A stretch of DNA of 60,000 nt from Adiantum capillus-veneris. Lineage: Eukaryota; Streptophyta; Polypodiopsida; Polypodiales; Pteridaceae. The notes under the pieces are model-generated. The model was given only the letters and a program-made list of their open reading frames with translations, searched no databases and was not told the DNA's origin. Positions 48,938-59,760 of this stretch are shown in pieces. A program made the translations under genes and the position numbers. Location of the stretch: the NCBI GenBank assembly GCA_014529385.2, contig CM043942.1, forward strand, positions 53,322,647 through 53,382,646, given 5' to 3'. Each line of letters starts with the position of its first letter. The first letter of the stretch is position 1.

Positions 48938-49315
48938 GTGTTGTTCTTTGATGGTTCATACAGAAAGAGCCATTGTGCGACTTCAGGGGGTATAGCACTT
49001 TATGATCCAGAGGGGAAGCTAGTATGCAAGAGAGGGTTCAAGTTGGATGCACATAGCAACAATGAGGCTGAATATGCTACTTTGGAAGCCGGATTACACA
49101 TTTGTTTGAAGCATGGGGTTAGAAGATTGAGCATAAAAGGTGATGCCTTGTTAGTTGTTGTGAAGAAAGTGCTGGGTGTGTGGAAGAGCAAGAACACCTC
49201 ATTGAAGGAAATGTGTTTCAGAATTAAAGGCTTGCTAAAAAAGTTTGAAGCTGGAGCATCAGGCACATTGAATGCGCTCTTAATGGAGAGGCACATGAAG
49301 CAGCTCAAAGTATGA
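48938..49315 (+). pseudogene. Archaeal-type RNase H, element B
   Basis: In phase with RT, it reads MLFFDGSYRKSHCATSGGIA, KLDAHSNNEAEYATLEAGLH and RRLSIKGDALLVVVKKVLG. D, E and D of the active site are present. The final motif, N-G-E-A-H-E-A-A, is visible in the next frame after a one-base loss near 49255. It supplies RNase H activity in the Tat lineage. Confidence 0.82.
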
Positions 49316-50727
49316 TTGGGGAGCTATTTGTGTTGAGGACCAATTTACCTCTTTATCATGGCCGGGAAAGTTTGGCTCAAGAAGAGGAGTTTTTACTAAT
49401 AGGAATCATTCCAAAGGACATTCAGAAGTCTAAGAAGTATGGCTTTGTGCGTAGAGCATACATGTACAAATTGATTGGTAATGTATTATACATGAAAGGG
49501 AGTGATCTCGTGTTGAGACGTGTACCTTGGCGGGAGGAGATTTATAGAGTGTTGGAAGAGAATCATGAAGGTGCATGTGGCGGTCATTTTTCTCTAAAGA
49601 TCACCTTGCATAAGATCTTGCAGGAGGGGTATGTATGGCCTAGTTTGCACAAGGATGTTCACCATTGGTGTAGGTCTTGCAATAGGTGTCAAGCATTTGG
49701 GAAGAGAGTGTTGAAGCCAGAGTTACGAAAAACCATTATGGCGTTTGATGTGTTTGAAAAGTGGGGGATTGATGCAATAGGCCTGTTACATATCACAAGC
49801 AGAGGCAAAAGCTATATTTTGATTGCAGTGGACTATCTCTCTAGATGGGCAGAGGTTATAGCACTAAAACAGATCACTGCAAAGGATGTGGAAAAATTTG
49901 TGTATGATGAAATATGTTGCAAGTTTGGGGTGACACTGGAGCTACTTTCGGATAAGGGGCCAGGATTTAGAGCCAAACTGCTAGACTTTTTATGCGCGAA
50001 GATGAAGATTAGGCACCAGCATACCACTCCTTATTACCCCTAGTGTAATGTCTTAAATGAAAGATTCAATGGTGAGTTGGTACAAATTCCTTCAAAAGTG
50101 ACAGAGCACCAAGGAAAGAATTGGGATTTGGAATTGCCTAGTGCATTATGGGCTTACCGTAGTTCGGTGAAGACAGGTACATGGTTTACTCCATTTCACT
50201 TGGTGTATGGAAAGGAAGCACTATTGCCTGTGGAGGTAGAGTTGCCTGCGGTCAAGATGCTAGAGAAGTTGCTTGGGCCGCCTAGTGATGCATTCAAAGA
50301 GAGGCTCTTACAGTTACAAGAAGTTTAATTGGATAGGATGAGTGCATTGGAACATTATGGACAAATGCAGGATAAGGCTTTGGCAAAGATAAATGAAAAG
50401 GTCAAAAGTAAGGGTATCAAGAAACATGACTTGGTTTTGCGCTACAACATCAAGCTGGACAACACATTCCAAAAGAAGTTTCAAATTAAGTGGGAAGGTC
50501 CTTTCAAGGTAGTGGAGTGTTTTCCAAATGGTACATATCAGCTTGCTAACCTGGATAGGATTCCACATAAGTCAAGGGTAAATGGATTGCGTCTTAAATT
50601 GCATCATGCCAGGTTAATGATGGTGGAGCAAGATGAGTTGTCTGCAGAACAAGTATTGTATGTGAGGGATGAGGAGACCTGTGACGCGGCAAGTCTCATA
50701 TCTCTTTTTGCTGCTGATCATGAATGA
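49312..50727 (+). pseudogene. Integrase, element B, full length with two nonsense codons
   Basis: One frame runs from the RNase H end to TGA at 50725-50727, interrupted only by TAG 50041-50043 (A: CAG) and TAA 50326-50328 (A: CAG). It has an HHCC zinc domain (ACGGHFSLK; HHWCRSCNRCQAFGK), D in KWGIDAIG, D in LLSDKGPGF and E in LNERFNGEL. After FTPFHLVYGKEALLPVEVEL comes a C-terminal domain (KKHDLVLRYNIKLDNTFQKK; KVVECFPNGTYQLANLDR) of the GPY/F type without a chromodomain. It inserts cDNA into the genome. Confidence 0.9.
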
Positions 50728-50732
50728 TCTAA

Positions 50733-50755
50733 CAGGCTAGGGGATGGGAAACTTA
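50733..50755 (+). promoter_or_regulatory. Polypurine tract of element B
   Basis: CAGGCTAGGGGATGGGAAAC lies just before the 3' LTR start; purine-rich with a GGGGATGGGAAA core. Confidence 0.65.
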
Positions 50756-51901
50756 TGTCAGGAGTTTTTTGGAGCAAGGGATTGTGCATATGTACATACC
50801 CTTGCATGGTGGATTGAATAAAGAATTGACCATTTTCCAGAGCCAGGTGGTTACGTGGGGCCCATATGTGTACAAGTAGGACAACATGTATATAGTGCAT
50901 CGTTTTTCACTATCACCAGTACTCATGTGTTTTTTCCATAACAATGAGGAGTTGGTAGCGCGTAAAACTTCTCAAGGAATCTATCCGCGGGCCGACGACA
51001 TGAGGTAAGCAGGTGCGTCAGATGGCATCTAGTGACGTCAGGAGGCCAAATGGGGTCAATATTTGTACGTGGATAAGTATGGACACAACGTGGGTGTTTT
51101 CTTGTGATAATTATGCAAAAAGATCATCATGAGGACTATATTTGGGGTCCACTTCACGCGGTTGTGGTATGCATTATTGAAAAAAGTTGAGTGACAGGTG
51201 TGCGGATGGATGCAGCAGGGTGACAACTATGCACTGCGAGGTCAGTTTTTGGCCTGTTCGGGGTCCGTTTGAGGTCAACTAAAAGGCCAAGGGTGCCCAA
51301 GTAATAAAGCTAAGTGTGGAAACTAAACAATTTGACAGAAGACCAGAAAAAATGTGGAGAAAAGAGGAGGAACAACCGCAACTGTGTTTTTGCTGTTTTT
51401 GGAGCCTGTTTTGGCCATGAAGTGCTCATTCGAGGTCGGATTTGAGCACTTTGACATTGTAGACTGCGGTTTTGGGCCATTCCGGACGCGATGGCGCTGT
51501 CCATTTTGCCAAATTTCTCACTATTTTTTTGCTGTTTTAGCTGTGTAAGTTTCTCTTATGAGCGAAGCTTCTGCTCCAATTTGTGATTGTATCTGGCATA
51601 TTTTACCCATATTGTGTGAGCTATTTGCCCCATTGGTGTTGGCCCAAGCTCAGTTGTATCTAAACAAAAAAAATTCTCCTCTTTTGAGCTGAGTTTTTTG
51701 GGTATGTGTGTGTGTGCATCTCTGTGTGTGGAGTGGGTAAATGGGTAGTCTCTCTCCTCTCACTCCATAGGTGTATTCCCTGTCTCGGCCAGGTGGGTTG
51801 TGTAAGCCGAGTGGTGCCCCATAGTGTGTGTGTGTGTATCATCCCAAGAGTGTGTGTCGGGTCATTATAAAGGCATTGTGTGTGTTTTCATCCCGCTCAC
51901 A
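50756..51901 (+). repeat. 3' LTR of element B
   Basis: It starts TGTCAGGAGTTTTTTGG and ends CCCGCTCACA. It differs from the 5' LTR by scattered substitutions and small indels, so the insertion is not very recent. GTGGTGCCCC is at 51811-51820 and an AATAAA near 51303. Confidence 0.92.
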
Positions 51902-52321
51902 CCGGTACCAAATTTTGGCACAATATATTAAAAAATAATACTTACTAACACGTACATCGTACCTTTTACTTATTGAGTATCTACACATCCTACTCCATAT
52001 ATAACTTGCTTTTGAACCGGTACCAAATTGAGACTAACCAGTACCAAATTAGTACTAACGAGTACCAATTGCTTTTGAGCCGGTACCAAATTGAGACTAA
52101 CCAGTACCAAATTAGTACCAACGAGTACCAATTGGGTACTAGCAAGTACAAAATGGATACTAAACCAACATCAAATTAGTACTAATCGACACAAAAATGA
52201 GACTATAGTAGAGCCAAATTGGTACTGTACATGACCAGAATTGACACCAAATAATATCAAACTATCAGTAGTACCAAAACAACACCAAAGCCTACTACCA
52301 CTTATATACATGTAAGGTGGA
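51902..52321. repeat. CCGGTACCAAATT minisatellite
   Basis: Two 62-bp units (52009-52070 and 52071-52132) begin GCTTTTGA(A/G)CCGGTACC. Inside and around them are many ~18-bp variants of AGTACCAAATTAGTACTAAC. The left flank of element B (GGCTTTAGCCGG, 43223-43234) plus TACCAAATT at 51906 rebuilds another such unit, showing the array extended across B's insertion site. No gene. Confidence 0.85.
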
Positions 52322-53228
52322 TGTTAGCAGCAAGCTAACTCAGGTACCATTTTTCAAAGCTCTCATTGTAAACATTTATTATTTTGATGAATCGGGAATA
52401 TTGTAACTCCTGCTTTCCAGATAACTTGTAATTGATGAGCCGGGGCTACAAGCTTCCAGATTGTATATACCTGCCTTTAGTTAGAGCTCTTAGATTATTA
52501 GTTTTGACCATGAAAAACCTTGGCTAACGTATAAAATACAATTTTTGTAAGTTTTATAGAAGGTTTTTGGATAAGAAATACACAGTGTGAGCTAATGGCG
52601 CTCACTACTTTCTTTCTCGTGCTTCCTACTCCCTCCTAGGTTGTCACATTGCAGTCGCGTCTATTGCGTTGCAACCACAGGTAAGAGCTCTACACATTGA
52701 CGTAAGCATTTCACAGTATTTTGTAGCTTTTGGCATCGCCGACCTGCGGCCTAAATTCATCATAAGTAGGAATTTACACTTCTAAATCAAAAACTAAGTA
52801 TAGGCAGGGTATTGGGGCATCAATGCTAAACATTTAGATGCATTCTGGCTCGAAAACAACTAGGTCAAAAACTCACTACTGCTAATAATCTCTTTTTTGC
52901 ACTATACCTAAAGTGAGGTTTTGTGACCATAAGCATGTGTGCTTAGGTTTGATAAACATGTCCTAGAAGTTTCGTTACGTTTGGATGTCATTTGATGCTG
53001 CAACGGATGCGAATTGTTTAACGATGAGCGACTAAGCTCTTGGTGATTTCAGTCATTTGAGTGTAGTCTGAGTTAGATGTGAGTTGTTAGTTGTTTTCCA
53101 AGAGATTGATAACCTCCTGTAGCCTCTATGCACTAGTTGAGTCACCTTCATCCCATGGATTGACAATTATTCGGGGTTCTCACTAAATCTGCAATAAGAT
53201 AAGAGTGAGGTTAGACACCCGTCCCACA
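52322..53228 (+). repeat. 5' LTR of element D
   Basis: It starts TGTTAGCAGCAAGC and ends ACACCCGTCCCACA. It shares with 57311-58238 the TATA region (TATAAAAT at 52530) and a conserved right part. Confidence 0.88.
52530..52537 (+). promoter_or_regulatory. TATA box of element D 5' LTR
   Basis: GCTAACGTATAAAATAC here and GCTAAGGTATAAAAGCC at 57542 in the 3' LTR; conserved core promoter candidate. Confidence 0.55.
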
Positions 53229-53230
53229 TT

Positions 53231-53252
53231 TGGCGCCATTGCTGGGGATCGA
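53231..53252 (+). promoter_or_regulatory. tRNA-Asp-type primer-binding site, element D
   Basis: TGGCGCCATTGCTGGGGATCG starts two bases after the LTR. It is close to TGGCGCCGTTGCCGGGGATCG, the tRNA-Asp primer site typical of plant Tat/Athila-group elements. Confidence 0.8.
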
Positions 53253-53544
53253 AGAGACCTAAACTAGGAAAAAACACGAGCGTATTGTGTTTATTTGTCC
53301 ATTAACTTCCTCTAGGATTGCGTAGAGTCAAAACTTTCTCTTAAAACCGCATAGCTTCAGATTGTCGTCTTTTGCTGTGTAGAGGTATCTTGGAAGTAGG
53401 TTGTACTTGCTAAGTACCTTTAGGATTGTAGGATCGTAAGACTAGATTAGGATTTGGAGAATTATTGAAGGACGAGACAAGTCTTAAGATTAGAGCTCAG
53501 AAAACCATAAAAAACCATAAAATACTTGGTCTTTACATGTTTTT
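53253..53544 (+). other. Leader of element D
   Basis: Untranslated stretch between primer site and the first coding segment; nothing recognised. Confidence 0.5.
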
Positions 53545-56500
53545 ATGCATCTATGCATGTTCAAAAATTGGTTTGAAGCAAATTGGAGTCAATTTGACAA
53601 CATTCAGACTCACAAGCATGCTAGAGCAGATGTTGCAGAGAAATTTCTAACCTTTGCACTTACATTTCTTAACAAGAGCAATGCAAGGTACCGAGAAGGC
53701 CAAAAGGAGGGTATCCTAGAAGGAAAGGCTAAAAGAGCTACCACCTTATGAACTGGATCCAAGTTCAGTAAAAACCGCAAAAGCAACATATCTGTCAAAA
53801 GAACAACTTGAAGATAGAAACATGACAGTTTTCATCGGCAGATTTAAAAGTGAAGAAGGACATAAAGTGGAGCTTCAAATGCTACCAAAGGAAATAAAAG
53901 ATATCGCTGCTAAGCAAGACACACAAGAAGCCAATAGAAGGCTGGGTCTTAAAGAATTTTACGACCAAGAACCATGTGGTGTCGACTATCAAAAGGAAGA
54001 TGAATTATTGTCATCAATTAAAGAGGATGGCACCACCCAAATCACTGACCAACAAGGGCAGAAGATAGAAGTATATATAACCAAGGAGATTGTGGCCGAG
54101 GCATTGAAGATGCCCATTGAAGGAATGACAATGAGGAAAAGGGACAGGAAGATAGCAAGCACCTTTACAAAAGACACTACTGTTTCCACCTTTGTTGATC
54201 TTATTCAAATACAAGTGGAAGAACCGGCACGATTGTATCACTAACATTTCCACTTCCTGGCAAAGAAACCGCCGAGGTACACTACATCGAACCATGCAGT
54301 TGTGATTACCTTCACTCAGGTGCCGAAGTCGATAGCCACGCAACCGGTAGATCATGCTCAGTATGTGCTAACCACTCTAAAAAGCACCAAAAAATCACAT
54401 AATTGGGTGCACCTGAAGTGCTGACACGCATAGCATACAATGATATTGGCATGGCCGACAACCTGCCGCTAGTCCCTGATCGCCAGTCCCTGATCAAAAC
54501 ACATGGATAATTAAAGGTCGACCTTCTCAAAGAACTACCAAGTTAGGGAAAACAAATTAGAAATAAAATGAGGAATCCTCTGAAGCTCACAATAGCGAGA
54601 GCTTTGACAGCGAAGAGACAAAGGCGAGAAGAGAAATGATGAAGAAGAAAGCAGTGGCTGCCCACCAGGAAGAGCCACAACAAAAGAAAGCGAGGTTTGA
54701 AAGAGAACAACAAGCATATGAAAGAAGTAATCAAGCAGTAGGTGAAGAAACCAAAAAATGGGCACCACATGATATCAAGGGTCCAAGGACCAAGAACCTC
54801 TTCAAGCCTACCCGAGAGGACCCAAGTGAATTGCTAGAGTGGATGTATGCGGAGGCCGAGGCCTTAAAACTGCAGGAGGCCCTCGGGGAGCAAAGGAAAT
54901 TAAAAGAAGCATCAGCTGCACAACCAAGGAAAGCCGAGGCTCAACAGGAACATTGTCATGAACAAGGAGATACCTCTCCAAGACCAACAACTATGGAGCA
55001 AACACATCCTCCTACGCTATGCCCAAGCCCTTAACCACCGGCTAAACCAACGGAAGAGGATCAAGTAAAAGAAACTGAAGAGGTCAATTTCAAGAGAACC
55101 AAGAGAACACAAGCTAAAGCTCGACCCTCTACGACCACTCAAACAGAACAGGCTGAAGCACCTCTCAAGCCTCAAGAAGAATCCACTGTGTCAGCTACAC
55201 AGCCTCAGGCAGAAGTTATTGTACCACCTAAAGAGCCTGAAAAGAAACAAGAGGCCACGTTTGAACAACCAATGGAGACACAAATAATGGCAGGAGGACC
55301 TTCTACACCCACCCAACAAGAAGTCAAAGAAGTCACCCACAAAGAGTCAAGAAGCACAAGCTACAGAGGCAACTGCAACACCTCAAGGTGAAATAGAACC
55401 CCGTCCACAACCACAAGCCGCTGCACAATACAACAAAAGGAGCCACAAGCCGACACGGCTGAAACTTTACAAAAAATCCAAGCAGAGCCTGAAGACTGGG
55501 AAACGACCGATGAAGTCATAATACAAGTTAATGAATATGCCCAGCAGATGCTGCAGATGACAAATAAAATGAGATCAACAGCAATTAGCCGCAATGCTAA
55601 AGCAAGAGAACTTGAGCTTGTCATCGGTTCTCTCCAAGGAGAGTTGGATGACAGAATGAATACCATTTCAAAATTACAAGAACAGATCCAAGAGCTAAAG
55701 AATGAAGCAGTACAGCACCAGCTCTCCAAGAAGAAGCAACAAAAAAAACTGGAAGAGCTAGGAGAGCTCCTAACCAAACTCTCCGATGCTTGCAAGAAGA
55801 AAGATGAGCAATTGAAAAAGGTGGAAAATGACCTACTAATCACTACTCAAACGGTCCAAAAACTTGAAGTACAGCTGGATGTAGCCAATGCCTCCTTACA
55901 ATACTCTGAGAAACGAATCAATGACGAAGTGGCATTTTTAAGGCAGATTAGAGAAAATCCCATTGTAGCTTCACTCAAGGGAATAGATGATGTCTACAAA
56001 GCCTTGGAGAAGAGGAAAAAAGACCTAGAACTTGAGTTGAACCTGGAACAATCACAGAGGCGAGACCTTGCCTTGATGCGGGTCCAAAGATAAGAGCAAT
56101 TACTCAAAGAGATAGAAGATCTGAAAAGAGACAATCAACTCGTGAGAGACAGACAAACCGAAGCTCATGAAGAGGCTGGTATGTCAGAACAACCACCTCT
56201 TGATCTCCCACCACTCTCCTTTGCAAAAATGGAACCACAACCATCTGAAGAGCTCCAAGGAGATTCAAACTTCCAAGTGCTAATCAGTGAAGAACAACAA
56301 GCACCAATGGTAAAGTTAACTAAAGCTGAAGGGGAGGCACTCAAAGAGAAGATTGTCAACGAGGTCGATACTGAGTGGAAAGCAGCCATGGATTGGGAGT
56401 TGACAGTTCTTCATTCTGTCAATGTCACTGACCAACAAAATTAATGCACAATGGCATCAACAATTACTGCCATATCCTTTCATCAAAGTAGAGCTGCTAC

Positions 56501-57271
56501 AAGTGAAGGAAAGACTTTTTAATGATATGCAACAAAAAGGTGCAGAAGATGTCCACCCCAAAGTGGCGAAAGAGCTGGCTGAACAAGAATACAAGGTACT
56601 TGATTCTGTTCACAAGAGCATCTGTAGCCCTTCAAAAAGACCCTACGTTCTGTCCTGTACCAAGAGTAAGGACATGGCAGGCACATGAGACATTAACAAA
56701 GAAGAGACCAACCTAGCTCAATTACCCCAAACTGCCAGCTCCATAGCAGGGACAAGTCAGCACAGAGGAATACATAGCGAAAACCCTCACGGGTGCCATA
56801 AACTTTTTCAAGAGACTACCAGACCTCTCCTCTGCCATGCTGTATAAAATCTGCAAAATACTGCTTACATGTATTCAAGCATTTCATGAGCCGGAGCAGG
56901 CAAGAGCGCCATGGATGTCCTTCCTTGAAGGAAACCAAGGTTTATGCTATGATCTGAGTGAACATCCTTTAGAAGAGGTTCTCTACGGCTTCTATGCACG
57001 ATGTATGTTCCTGCCGTCAAGCAACATACTAGCATTCGAAGAGGCATTCTATACAGGATTCGTTACATGGCGGACTAAAATTTTTGGACCAGTCATCAGT
57101 AATCTGACGTCAAGGTTCGTCGGCTACTCTGCCATTGAACTAAAAGATAAGGTCACCATGAAATTTTTGCAAGTCCTTGAAAAAGAAAAATGCATCAGAT
57201 ATGAGAAAGCTTTACAAGTGCTTAAAGATCGCCTCGCCAGCCGTCAACCTGAAGACTACCTCCACCCATAA
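53545..57271 (+). pseudogene. Long unrecognised protein of element D (coiled-coil)
   Basis: A nearly continuous coding region of about 1,240 codons can be followed through several frameshifts (about 53725, 54420, 54600, 55345/55430, 56420, 56700) and stops. In order: a Phe/Trp-rich start (MFKNWFEANWSQFDNIQTHK); a folded-looking part (MTVFIGRFKSEEGHKVELQM ... YITKEIVAEALKMPIEGMTM; KKPPRYTTSNHAVVITFTQV); a basic Gln/Glu/Lys-rich part (QQKKARFEREQQAYERSNQA); a Pro/Gln/Thr-rich linker (55030-55450); a clear coiled coil (ARELELVIGSLQGELDDRMN to EKRKKDLELELNLEQSQRRD, 55600-56060); and a C-terminal domain (SFLEGNQGLCYDLSEHPLEE ... NILAFEEAFYTGFVTWRTKI). No CCHC knuckle or enzyme motif. It may be a Gag substitute or a captured gene; I do not recognise it. 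Confidence 0.6.
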
Positions 57272-57293
57272 AGCTGTGTCAAGGGAGGACACA

Positions 57294-57310
57294 GGGGAGG
57301 AGGGGGGGAA
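57294..57310 (+). promoter_or_regulatory. Polypurine tract of element D
   Basis: A GGGGAGGAGGGGGGGAA run directly abuts the 3' LTR start TGTAGCAGC. Confidence 0.88.
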
Positions 57311-58238
57311 TGTAGCAGCAAAGCTAGCTCGGACATCAAAGCTAACTCGAACAACATTTTTCAGAGCTCTTATCATTGTAAACCATTTATTATTTTGATG
57401 AATCAAGAATATTGTAACTCCTACTTTCCAAATAACTTTGTAATTGATAACCAGGGGCTACAAGTTTCCAGATTGTATCAATCTGTCATTAGTTAGAGCT
57501 CCTAGATGATTAGTTTTGACCACCAAAAACCTTGGCTAAGGTATAAAAGCCAACTTTTGTAAGATTTTTAGAAGTTTTGGATAAGAAATACATAGTGTGA
57601 GCTAACGGCACTCACTACTTGCATTCTCTCGCTTCCTACTCCCTCCTCGGTTGTCACATTGCAGTCATGTCTCTTGCGTTGCAACTTCAAGTAAGAGCTC
57701 TACGCATTGACGTAAGTAGTTCATAGTGTTTTGTAGCTTTTGGCATCATCGACTCGTGGCCTAATTTCATCATAAGTAGGAATTTACACTTTTAAATCAA
57801 GAACTAAGTACAGGTGGGGTATTGGGACATCAATGCTAAGCATTTAGATGCATTCTGGGTCGAAAACGACTAGGTCAAAATCTCACTACTGTTAATAATC
57901 GTGTTTTTTGCATTGTGCCTAAATTGAGGTTTGGAGACCATAATCATGTGTGATTAGATCTTTTAAACATGTCCTAGAAGTTTCGTAACGTTTGGATGTC
58001 ATTTGATGCTGCAACGGATGTGATTTGTTTGTCGATGAGCGACTAGCTTTTGGTGATTTTTGTCACTTGAGTTTAGCGTGAGTTAGATACGAGTTGTTAG
58101 TTGTTTTCCAAGAGAGTGACACCCTCTTATAGCCTCTATACACTATTCAAGTGAGCTTCATCCCATGGATTGACAATTATTCGTGGTTCTCGCTAAATTT
58201 GCAATAAGATAGGAGTGAGGTTAGACACACGTCCCACA
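57311..58238 (+). repeat. 3' LTR of element D
   Basis: It starts TGTAGCAGCAAAGC and ends ACACGTCCCACA. It carries TATAAAAG at 57542-57549. Confidence 0.88.
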
Positions 58239-58963
58239 CTAAGTTCCTCTTCGAGAACATTATCACACGTTTGGGATGCCCCTTTGAACTTGTGAGTGAC
58301 AATGGAACTCATTTTAGAAATGAAGTAATAAAAGAACTCACATCAGACTTCATGATATCTCACCACAACTCTACACCCTATTATCCCCAAGAAAATGGAC
58401 AAGCTGAGAGTACCAACAAAAATCTCATCTCCATTTTGACAAAGACAGTTGAGGCCCATCGCACTGATTGGGACCTAAAGCTAACATCAGCTTTATGGGC
58501 TTATCATATCGCATATAAGGTTGCCATTAATTGCACAATGTTTACGATGGTGTATGGCCAAGAAGTGGTTATGCCATGGGAGTTTGTCATTCCTAGTCTT
58601 CGAGTAGCTTCTCAAGAAGGTTGGGATGGTAACCCCTTAGTGGAGCGATTATATATCCTTGAAATGCTAGACGAAGAGAGGCAATTGGCTGTGCAAAATG
58701 CCCTAGTAGAGAAGGATAGAAGGAAGAAGTGGTTTGATCACCATTTAAAGGATAAAGACATCAAGGTCGGTGATAAAGTTCTTATGTACGGGGTATGTAA
58801 CGAAAAGAACAAATTGAAATACGCTCGTAAGGGACCATATCGAGTGTGTGAAATTACCCCGTAAGTTACCATTCGTGTGGAGACTCTAGATGGAGTTGAA
58901 ACCATTGGATTCCTTAACTGGAGTAAATTCAAAAGATATTATGATCCTCTAAGCCAGGGATAG
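58239..58963 (+). pseudogene. Integrase C-terminal two-thirds, element E
   Basis: The frame reads KFLFENIITRLGCPFELVSD-NGTHF (second catalytic D), TPYYPQENGQAESTNKNLIS (E in QAES), WAYHIAYKVAINCTMFTMVY, then VEKDRRKKWFDHHLKDKDIK and VGDKVLMYGVCNEKNKLKYA-RKGPYRVCEIT. It is stopped by TAA at 58862-58864, but continues in phase (VTIRVETLDGVETIGFLNWS-KFKRYYDPL) to TAG 58961-58963. The first catalytic D and zinc domain are missing with the lost 5' part. The GPY-type C-terminal domain is present; no chromodomain seen. Confidence 0.88.
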
Positions 58964-59488
58964 ATACAAGCCATTCATCAAAAGAAGGCTGTCAAGGAAC
59001 AAGTAGAGCTAAAGAAAATCCAAGCAAGAGTTGAGGCTCAAGAACGACAACAACATCTCAGACGTCAACGAGAGGCTAATCTGGGAATCACGCAAGCATT
59101 TTTTGAGGACACCGATGACAATTCATTAGAATCTAAGCCACCCCTACGATACCCCATTGAGCTAAATAGCACCTATGGGAAAGTTCTATATAACGCTTTA
59201 ATGGACACGGGTGCTAAATTTAATCTACTATCATATGGGGTGTGGTGTCAGTTAAGAAATCCATCTCTATCTGAGAGTACTATCCAAGTTAAGGGAGTCA
59301 ACAAGAAAAAAATTATGGTTTCTGGAATCTGACACACTTCTGTCAGTTATGACAACGGGGTAGTAGCTCAAGACTTTTTGGTCATGCCTGCTGGAACTAT
59401 GGAGGGCAACATAAACCTTGGATGCACATAGATGTTGGCAACCAAATGCACTATTGATTGGGGTACTAGTAGTGTAATGCATCCATAG
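58964..59488 (+). pseudogene. Retropepsin-like protease domain downstream of integrase, element E
   Basis: In the same phase as the integrase, a Lys/Gln/Arg-rich probable helix (VELKKIQARVEAQERQQHLR) leads to YPIELNSTYGKVLYNALMDT-GAKFNLLSYGVWCQL, with the D-T-G-A active-site motif at 59204-59215. Then come VKGVNKKKIMVSG, AQDFLVMPAGTMEGNINLG and TIDWGTSS. These match the flap and C-terminal strands of the proteases in A and B (DFHVMPAGLGAYPIILG; VQDW). Stops at 59330-59332 and 59429-59431 are point nonsense changes. In other Ty3/gypsy elements the protease lies between gag and RT, so this order is unusual. It could be the sole protease or a duplicate. Confidence 0.72.
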
Positions 59489-59664
59489 AGGTAAAAGCTT
59501 CTCCACAACCTCCAGCTACAATAGTGGACCTCCATGAAGCTACAAAGGAGTCCACACCTCCCATTTTCCAAGAATCACCTGAGGAACCACTTCAAATTTG
59601 TTCCCGAGAGAGTATCTTACCACCCTTACAACTTGATGAGACACCTAAGGTAATAGAAAACTAA
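59488..59664 (+). pseudogene. Pro/Glu-rich C-terminal tail of element E polyprotein
   Basis: One frame over from the protease, the sequence reads EVKASPQPPATIVDLHEATK, ESTPPIFQESPEEPLQ and LPPLQLDETPKVIEN, then TAA. It looks like the natural C-terminal tail, joined to the protease by a frameshift near 59480. No domain recognised. Confidence 0.5.
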
Positions 59665-59749
59665 TGGCAAAAAACCGCACCTATTACCAACTGGAACAAT
59701 TGGTTTCAAAGGGTGACGACATCATTCCAAAAAGTATGACCTACCCAAG

Positions 59750-59760
59750 AAAGGGGGGAG
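59750..59760 (+). promoter_or_regulatory. Polypurine tract of element E
   Basis: AAAGGGGGGAG directly precedes the LTR start TGTTTGCTG. Confidence 0.8.

Larger units (their letters stand above)
43235..51901 (+). mobile_element. Tat-like Ty3/gypsy retrotransposon, copy B
   Basis: A complete insertion with two LTRs of 1138 and 1146 bp, flanked by CCGG (43231-43234 and 51902-51905). The order matches element A, and it keeps the integrase C terminus and polypurine tract that A lost. RT, RNase H and integrase are nearly open; most interruptions are single nonsense codons. It landed inside a CCGGTACCAAATT unit of a minisatellite that continues at 52009. Confidence 0.93.
52322..58238 (+). mobile_element. 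Non-autonomous LTR retrotransposon D
   Basis: Two homologous LTRs (907 and 928 bp), a tRNA-Asp-type primer site, and a polypurine tract frame a 4.1-kb interior. The interior has no protease, RT, RNase H or integrase motif but carries one long, decayed, non-polymerase coding region. Flanks do not form a target duplication (TGGA left; CTAA right), and the right flank enters integrase sequence of another element, so the ends may be altered by recombination. LTR divergence is roughly 10% or more by eye, so the copy is old. Confidence 0.82.

Noticed and set aside
57311-58238. Target duplication for element D
   Set aside because: Bases flanking the two LTRs (TGGA and CTAA) do not match in any reasonable register.
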